A DNA stretch of 64,000 bases from Dugong dugon (lineage: Eukaryota > Chordata > Mammalia > Sirenia > Dugongidae), in the NCBI GenBank assembly GCA_030035585.1, contig CM057463.1, positions 136,804,736 to 136,868,735 on the forward strand. Direction: 5' to 3'. Both the position numbers and the translations under genes were made by a program. This document shows, in pieces, positions 56,265-64,000 of the stretch (position 1 is its first letter; the number at the start of each line of letters is the position of its first letter). The notes beneath the pieces were generated by a model that saw only the letters and a list, made by a program, of their open reading frames with translations, was not told the origin of the DNA and did no database searches.

Positions 56265-58095
56265 TGAAGAAAATAAAATATAGACATAATTGATCTCTCT
56301 TTTGTATTTCATATAATGCATTTGATCCTACTTCCTTATATCCTAATGTGTGTTTTTTCAAAGGATAATAACACCGCAGCACAACATTCATGATACAGTA
56401 CACCAGGCATAAACATTTACTGCTTGGAAAATAACTGATATGTTGTGGAGGCTTACTCAGAAACGCCTAGTTAATTGGCTGCCAAAAGAGTACAAAATAG
56501 CCCCCAAACTGGTATTTCATAATAATATACCCAAATGAGCAGATATTTGTTACTAAACTGATAGACCAAAACTAACTTGCGGCACACAAGACTCATATAT
56601 GAACCAAAGAAAGTAAATCATTAAATTACGAAGCATTAATATTACTTCTATAACTGGAAGTTATTCCCTTCTCTAGATCATGGTGGCTCCAGTATCAAGG
56701 CATCTGCCCAGGAAAACCCGCAACTTCTTATACCATAAACACGGAATCAGAAAAAAAAGAGGGGTAGAAAGTCCTGAGCAATTGATTTTGCAAACCTTGG
56801 GATTGCCTGTTGCTATTTTTGTGTCTCCATAGAGAGCATACATTCATGTGTTAAATCTATGTCCTCTAAGCAATGATTGCAACATACATGCCCTAATTTT
56901 ATTTTCTGAGTCCTAGTAATTTCTATATTTAATTTTTGACTAATTTTTCATCTGATCATATAATCTCTCTTCAGATATATTAATGACGTATAAAATAGAT
57001 GACTGAATAATGCAGCCATTCCTTTAGAATTAAAGATATTCCGTATGCTTTTACTATGTGGTAATAAAATTAAGTCTCAAGGTCAGCCACATCTCTCAGG
57101 TCAGAAAATAGAACTCATTCCAAGTACTTTAATTAAGAAGTAAATTAATACTAAGAATTTCACACAGATAACACCATTGGAGGGACTAAAGAAGCAGGTT
57201 TGTTTTTGACTGTTCTTCATGCATGCCTGAAGCATTTACCAGGTGCTACTGCAATTGTGTCTAAGTACCCAAGAAATGGGTGAATACTTAACAGAAGCTT
57301 CAGTCAGGGATCTGGACCATGATGTGAGTGAGAAGTAAAACATTACTGTGTTAAACTACTGAGATATAAGAGTGTAAGAGCAGTTAGCTTACATATACCA
57401 AGATAAAAATATTTCCACCTTATCATTATTGTAATTTTTAGCCTGTGGTATATTTGATTCAGTATGATTCATTTGACTCAGTATGGTTAAGTATAGATCA
57501 AAATAATAGTGCCATAAACATGGACTGCACCCATAATTTTCAATAGACACTAGTATGTTGTACATTCCCTTTGTAATGAAATAAACTGAGGAAAACACAA
57601 CAACAAAAATGCCATTTGTAATAGTTTTACTGCAAACATGGCAAATATTAGGATAATTACATGAAAGATAATAATATACCCAAGGGGCCCATTATCATTG
57701 ATTTTGTTTGTTTTAGAGGTGTAATTATGATTACACATCTCATTATTTTTAATGTAAGTATATTAACATCCACATTCCAATTTGAAGGGCAGTAGTGTAT
57801 TATACTAGTCTGTGCTCCTCTAAACAATATGCCGTCTAAAAATCTAAGTAATCCAAGCAATTTTGGGTCTGACAATTGCATTTAATTCCTGGGCTTGAGT
57901 CCCAGCAAGTTGTGAGATGGTAGTTAGTATAAGCATCAGGTTGGGGCTTCACCTGACCCTCTTCAGCATGCTCTGAGTCAATTTCTTAAACTGGGGTTAT
58001 TTTCTTGGATGCTCAAGTCCTCCTAGAGATTGTTTTTGTTATTTTGATTTAAACAAGAATTTAATAAAACTACAATTCATTTTGCTGATAAGATA
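56265..58095. other. No recognised feature
   Basis: AT-rich sequence without SINE, LINE or LTR wording and without a supportable exon. Confidence 0.45.
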
Positions 58096-58100
58096 ACAAT

Positions 58101-58236
58101 GTTCTGCATCAGCATTAAGTCAAATTTCATTTAAGTATGAGGATGTTTTTCTAGTTGAAGAGGTAAATGTGGTAGAAGAAGGGAGTTTTCACTGGACATA
58201 TCGATATAGCAAGTTAGAGTCAAAAGAATTTGTACA
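58101..58236 (+). repeat. Direct repeat, copy B
   Basis: Partner of 55560-55694, same orientation, about 2.54 kb apart. Sequence outside the ~135-bp core does not match obviously. Confidence 0.75.
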
Positions 58237-58239
58237 GTA

Positions 58240-61200
58240 TCATTCAGCATCTTGGTAATTTTGGCACATAATATACTGCAATTTTTCTTCATATTGCTTT
58301 GTAAAAATTCATTGTAAGTAATTGAAATAGAATAAATAAAGTGAAAAATTTTTTTTTGCTTCTAGCAATAATTGACTTAGATGTCTACTTAATGCACGTT
58401 TCAATTAGAACAAAATGTTACTCCTTTCCATAGTGGAAGAGATAGCCTTACAAAGTCATTAAATAATATAATCATCAAAATGGAATTTAAGGATTAATGA
58501 CTGAAAAAGTATTATGGTTAACAGTGGTTTCTTATTTTGTCCAACTAGCAAATAAACAGTAACTTCATTAATAATTGTCCCAGCATATTTATATATATAT
58601 GTTTTCTCCACTATACTTATTTCATCATATAAAGAAATAGATTAAATGTATAATTGCACCTGAGGTTACATTAACATTTATATGAATATAAACATTATAG
58701 TGCAAACAAAATATTATACATCACATATATTAAATTGAAATTAAGATTTAACTGATTTTATTTCATGTACGTAATATGTGTATATGTATGTGTGTATACT
58801 TATATGTATCTTTTTTCTTATAGTTGAGTAGGACTTAAAGGCAAAAAAATAGCTTTACTTTTTAGTATACATATGCATCATAATAATTTTGAAAATATTA
58901 TTAGCTTTTGGGAAAAAAATGTTTTTGTTGTAGACACTACTAGTTGCCCTCCACCTCCAATTCATTCTTTCCTTCTACCATAGTGAAATAATTTTTAAGA
59001 TGGGTCCAAAGCAGCCCAGTGATTAACACCATTTCCTGGGCTTGCGACTGGTAGCCAAATGGCTAAATTCTGTACTACCTGATGTGAATGGAGGGGATGT
59101 ATGAAACTTTTGCACCATGACTTCTAGGTAAGTGGGCAGGTCCTTCTTTCCCACTTTCTCTCTTCTCTCTGGGAATGACTGCAAATTATGTGGTGGCCGT
59201 AAATTTCTTGTACAGCAAGGAAAAGGGCAACAAGTAATGTTAGAGAAGCAGAATAGAAATGGTCTCCAACAGAGTGGAGCTTCTGTATTAACCCTCTCCA
59301 ATGTTTAATCATATATTGTCACATGAGAAAGACCCTCTGTTACTTGAGCCATTAATTTGGGTATCTAACATAGCAGGCAGATAATACAGAATTGGTACAT
59401 AGTTTTAATACTGAACGGAATAAACTCTAAAAGGGTTGTAAGGTCTTACATATTGCAGGCTGGAAACTGATGACATGCTTTGCTGTAGACAAACTACTGC
59501 TAAATTTGTCATTAACAAGTTTTACACACTTTAGTATTTCCAAATTTGGAATAATTCTAATATTTAATAGATTTTTACAATTGCTTTTAGTTACGTGGGA
59601 AGCAGTCTGGCATAGTTGTCTTTGCCTGTACTGCATCTGGACCAAATGGAAAATTCTTCATTATATTCAACTATCCAAGTGTTAGATTTGGAAGCAGTAT
59701 CTACATGGGACCAAGGGATTATCTTATCCATGGAGAGTATGAATGTTTTAACTGTGACAATAGTGGCACCTTGAGGTGTAGCCGCTTAATATTTGGTAGC
59801 AGAGGTAAATATTTGTCCCCCATTAACTCTACTACTTTTCAGCCATTATTGTAATAATTTTAGATGGCAGTATCTTTCAATTTACAAATGCAACACTTTA
59901 GGGAAGACAGATTAACATGATGGTAGGGTCTGGGTCCCCAACTCAAAGACACTGCCATACAGTAACACACTGTTCACTCCAGAACTGTTTTTTGCAAGAA
60001 AGAAAACTAGTGAATGTAACCCACAGTTATTCTAAGTCTCTACCAGAGTGTCAAAATTATAGCACAACAAATATGCCTTTTTAAAAAGTGTTCAAATGTT
60101 ACTCAAAATTACAATAATTAAAAAAATTAAAATTTCTTAGTATTTTTATAAATGTTGCATAAAACCCAAAGATTGCTTAAAAGCAAGCCCCAAAATGATA
60201 CTATAATAAGCCCTGCATCTAACAATTTTATTATTACTAGAATAAATTCTCTAGTCATTAAACAAATTTATTAAAGAAGAAGTGATTAACTGGGTATGTT
60301 GTGATTCTGGGACCACATTGTCTATTTTAGGATCTGATGATATTTCCATTGTAAATACCAGTTTTAATAGGCTTATTCATCTTACTATTTTACACAAGAC
60401 TGGCTTTTTTTATGATGAATGTGGGACTCTTTTGGTCCCAGATTTAATTAGTGCATTCTGATCTGTTCTATGTGTTGTCAAAAATCATATATGAATAGCA
60501 CTAAAAGCAACTCCTAAAAGACTCTTGTTTATTACTTTGACAGGCACAAAATCACACTACAACCAATGTATAAGGTTACCAGGAATTTCCTATTTTCCCC
60601 TTAAAAATGGTATACACATATAAACATTATTTGAGAAATTTCTTGTGGGAAAAGTAATTCAAATATATAAGAGTATTGTTTCCTAGTTTGTTGTTATGAA
60701 AAATACATACTGATTCAGAAATTGGGAATTATGATACAAACAAAATGGTAAGCTGAAATATTGATGTCATGTCTTCCTGATTGATGACTTACAGATTTTC
60801 CAATAAATCCTAGCTAATAATCCATGCCTAATATAGTCATCAATATGACTTTACTAATAAAATTATGGCATTGAAGACTGGCCTAAGAATACAAGCGGAG
60901 GAGAGCTTTTAAAATTTTGGATACATTTATTCAAGATGATATGGTTTTATGAGAATGACATATAAGAAGCTTGAAGAAAAGGGATACTGCTGAGATGTGG
61001 CACAAAAATAGTCTTGATTTCTCTCCTCCATGCTTAAATTTTAGTTTGGGAATACGGCTATATGCATAAAAAAGTGTTAGTTGATAAAAAAATTGAGTAC
61101 TGATTTTAACAGAGCCATTAGAATGGTAATTATTATTAAAAATTCCAAGATACTGAATTAACAACCTTTAAGCATCATGTAAAAAATGGGATTTGTCACA

Positions 61201-63026
61201 CCAAACCCTTGTTTTATTCAGATGTGTTGTGCTTTTTAAGGCTACATATGTTAATATATTTATTTAAAGTGAAACGTGAAGTCAGACTTTATATTATAGA
61301 AAGTAAATTTGATAAAGCTGGCTAATTTATAATTCAGATTAACTTTGCAAATTAGTTTAAAGAGCAGACACTTCCAGACTTGAATGAACAAAAGCTACTG
61401 GGACTTAATTTTAATAAAAATAAATGTAAGGAAATGATAAGATAAAATTAGTCATCCAAAAATACTGCATTGACAAAGATGGATTCAAAGTAACAATATT
61501 TCAATGTTCAACACTCTTTTTTAGTATATCACCTTCAGTAAGATTTCTTTAAAAGAAAGTTCAATAGGTTATTTAAAAAGAGTAATAGTTCTTTGATCAG
61601 CTTTGGTAAAGTTGTTTGACATCCATTACAGAGATTGGGAGACTGATTGAATTATTGTGAAAGAAATGCATTTGCAAATCAGACGATTTCCAATTACTTG
61701 TTTACAAAGTGGAAAAATGCCGTATCAGTTGTTAGCTAATAAATCATTGTATTTGTTAAGATGCAGACAGTAGAACAAAGCCCATGCTGGAGGGTCCAAT
61801 GAAAGAAATTCAATATGGGCTCTACTTACGAAAGTGTTAGAATTGCTGAAAAGCAAGAGAGAACATTGAAGCAACCTGGATATTAGGCACATCAGAATAC
61901 TCTTAATACCCCTAAAGCTGGAGGGACAAAGGGAGAAGTTGTGTCACTTGAGCCACTACTAGCTGAATCTTGCAAGAAACCAGTTGTCATGGGAGTCAGG
62001 AAATTTGAATGATAGCAAGTATGGAAAACAAATCGGAAAGTAAACAGGCAAATGGCCAGCATAATCCATACCTTTCACTTCTCAGCATCCATTTTCTTCC
62101 TCTCACTCTTATTTAATTTCCATTCAAAAACATGAGGTATCTCTCCTTCATACATAAAATTTCTTTCAAGATTTACCACAAACTGGGGTGGTGTCTCCCA
62201 CCATTTTCCCTGGTCTACAAAAGATAGCCCCTGCAGGTCTTCTCAAGGACACTGGTACTCCCCTTCAAGTTAATATATTTTTCTTAAATTTATACTATAG
62301 TCATAACATAGTGATCAATTAGATCTTCTACTGTTTTTAATTTCTAAATTTTCTGAATAAATATTTCTAAAATGTTTTTAAACAGCAAAGCATCCAGTAA
62401 CATGAAGCTCAAATAACCTACATTTCCATTTCATATTTGCCATTTTAACTGTTTCAAATACGTAATTTCTAATAGTTGAAAATATTTTCACATTGAAATA
62501 CTATTTAGTAACCAATCATCTCTCAAGAAGTTTTATTGTTAAGGAATAGAAGCTATTTTTATAAAATGAATTTTATGCTACTTAATTAGCCTAGAAAATA
62601 TATAGGTTGCAATAAGAAAGTATGGGTTGAGAAGGTGAGGTAAGACAAGTTGATGACAAGAAGGAATCTAAATAAATACTTTGGATAGCTTGGGCTATGG
62701 GGGATTTATCTAGGAAGAATTACTTTTCTTTTTTTTCCTTAATGGCATCATTTTAAATGAAATACTAAGTCAGGAAAGATAAATTAATTAAATTTTAAAT
62801 AATTTGATTGGCATCTTCTTAATATTTAACATCTAAAAATCACTTAATTTTTATAAAATTTTTAAAAACTTAAGTTCCAGACTCTTTGATGTCACTGGGC
62901 ATTGATTGAATTATGTCATTTAGGAGTAAGTGCAACAATCTTTCCATTAGCCCTTATTTGTGTCTGAAATTACACTGGTAAAAAACTGTTCACTTTAGAT
63001 GGAGAGGATTTTCTTTCTTAAGTGGC
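58240..63026. other. Repeat-poor, gene-free AT-rich block
   Basis: I see no AfroSINE, BovB, young L1 or LTR in this stretch of nearly 4.8 kb and no open frame with a recognisable domain. Short ORFs (for example 59023-59301, 60931-61164) look random. It could contain conserved regulatory DNA, but nothing in the sequence alone proves it. Confidence 0.45.
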
Positions 63027-63040
63027 AGAAGATCACCACC

Positions 63041-63233
63041 TGAGCAGTCAAGTCAGTTCTGACTCATTGTAACCCTATAGGACACAGAAGAATTGCCTCA
63101 TAGAGTTTCCAGGGCTGTAAATCTTTTGGAAGCAGACTGCCACGTCTTTCTCCTGAGGAGTGCCTGGTACGTTCGAACCGCTGACCTTTCAGTTAGCAGC
63201 TGAGTGCTTAACCACAGCGCCACCAAGGCTCCT
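63041..63233 (-). mobile_element. AfroSINE, longer form, with 14-bp TSDs
   Basis: Minus-strand: tail 'gtcaagtcagttctgactc', B box 'tacgttcgaaccgctgacc' near 63171-63189, and head 'cacagcgccaccaaggctcc'. The flanks agaagatcacYacc are at 63027-63040 and 63034-63047 plus 193, i.e. the right copy begins at 63234 with 'agaagatcactacc'. Confidence 0.95.
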
Positions 63234-63365
63234 AGAAGATCACTACCATATATTTTTTAAAAATCAGACATTGTAATAAGCATGTATTGTATGAACAAAA
63301 CAATGTTGATGATTTAGGTTTGTAATCTCGAAAAATTTTTGATTTGTTAAGCATTTTTTAAAATT

Positions 63366-63495
63366 TTATTGCTGTAAAATATATATAACAACATTTGTCA
63401 TTTTAACTATTTTTAAGTGTACAGTTTAGTTGGCATTAATCACATTCATAATGTTGCACAACCATCATCACTATTATTAAACATTTTCATCACTC
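63366..63495 (-). repeat. Ancient LINE-type 3' repeat
   Basis: Carries 'ttttattgctgtaaaatatatataac', 'gtcattttaactatttttaagtgtacagttt', 'ggcattaatcacattcataatgttgcacaaccatc'. This is a very common old mammalian repeat, and a related segment is embedded in the 3' UTR of both full-length L1s. Confidence 0.75.
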
Positions 63496-63639
63496 CAAGT
63501 CAAGTACTTTTGAGTGTACAACCTCAACTTATAGAAAACCAGGCTGACAAGCCTTACTTTAACCTCAGGCAACCTTACTATATGCCTCAATGCCTTTCAC
63601 TTTGGCCCCTTGGCTGACTCACACTTCACAGAAACTTTA

Positions 63640-63955
63640 AAAAAAAAAAAACTTCCCGTTGCCCCTTTATATTTAAAGAAGGATGTGTCTCATTCTGTAT
63701 GTATAAAACTTATTATATATATATAATACATAATATATATATATTATATATATATAATACATATATATATATAAATATGTATATATATGGCCCCTTAATA
63801 ATGCCTCACCTTACCTCTATAAATGATCATTCCTGCCTCCATTCAATAAAGGCTGGAGCCTGGATCAAGGTCACATACTCTCCTGACACCTGTCAATCAG
63901 GCCCATCACCAAGCAAAGCAGACAAGACGCTTTTGTTCACTGCGCTCCTGATGAT
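63640..63955 (+). repeat. Possible LTR fragment around an AT palindrome
   Basis: After an A-run come 'cctttatatttaaagaagg', a TA-rich palindromic microsatellite (63711-63789), 'cctctataaatgatcattcc' and 'attcaataaaggctgg'. TATA-like and AATAAA-like sites at that spacing suggest an LTR, but the family is not recognised. Confidence 0.3.
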
Positions 63956-64000
63956 CTGAAAATGTTCTTGAATGACTTATTACTGTTCACTAGCATCATG

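Overview
This window is a stretch of eutherian mammal DNA, almost certainly from an afrotherian and most likely an elephant or close relative. The evidence is the repeat content. Many tRNA-derived SINEs open with 'gagccctggtggtgcagtggtt' wording and end with 'ctatgagtcggaatcgactcgatggcaac' wording (the AfroSINE pattern). There are several BovB/RTE-type LINE copies that share that 3' tail, and L1 elements of one lineage. The sequence is AT-rich. I found no host protein-coding exon, tRNA, rRNA or CRISPR array that I can support; the window reads as intergenic or deep intronic DNA.

Layout. 0.1-1.5 kb: a small retroposed insert with 16-bp target-site duplications (TSDs), a solo MaLR-type LTR and an AfroSINE. 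3.55-13.98 kb: one BovB element (minus strand) split by an 8.4-kb, structurally full-length L1 in the same orientation, with TSDs still visible. 14.5-16.4 kb: a solo LTR, SINE remnants and an old L1. 16.9-18.9 kb: a plus-strand BovB. 18.98-19.40 kb: a processed pseudogene of an unidentified gene. 20.6-26.4 kb: old L1, SINEs, an older mammal-wide repeat and an L1 3' fragment. 26.41-30.26 kb: two adjacent LTR-retrotransposon copies, each ending in a poly(A) tract just past its AATAAA signal. They look like RNA-derived, LINE-mobilised copies, and a solo LTR is nested in one of them. 32.3-34.4 kb: an MLT1-like LTR and an ancient L1 carrying two SINEs and a candidate palindromic DNA transposon. 35.09-42.27 kb: a second structurally full-length L1 with perfect 15-bp TSDs. 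42.9-45.2 kb: an older 5'-truncated L1. 46-53.6 kb: BovB pieces, a SINE nested in a SINE, LTRs and a candidate DNA transposon. 53.6-63 kb: mostly sequence with few recognisable repeats. 63-64 kb: an AfroSINE, an ancient repeat and an AT-rich palindromic tract.

How the parts fit. L1 encodes an RNA-binding protein (ORF1p) and an endonuclease/reverse transcriptase (ORF2p). The TSDs and poly(A) tails seen on several passengers are L1 hallmarks. BovB encodes its own endonuclease/RT, and its 3' end matches the AfroSINE tail, the expected basis for SINE mobilisation. All recognisable ORFs here belong to these elements and all are broken. The most informative features are the two full-length L1s. They differ by about 1.2 kb in the 5' UTR, share a composite 3' UTR, and share an unusually long inter-ORF spacer containing a lysine-rich small ORF that abuts the ORF2 start.
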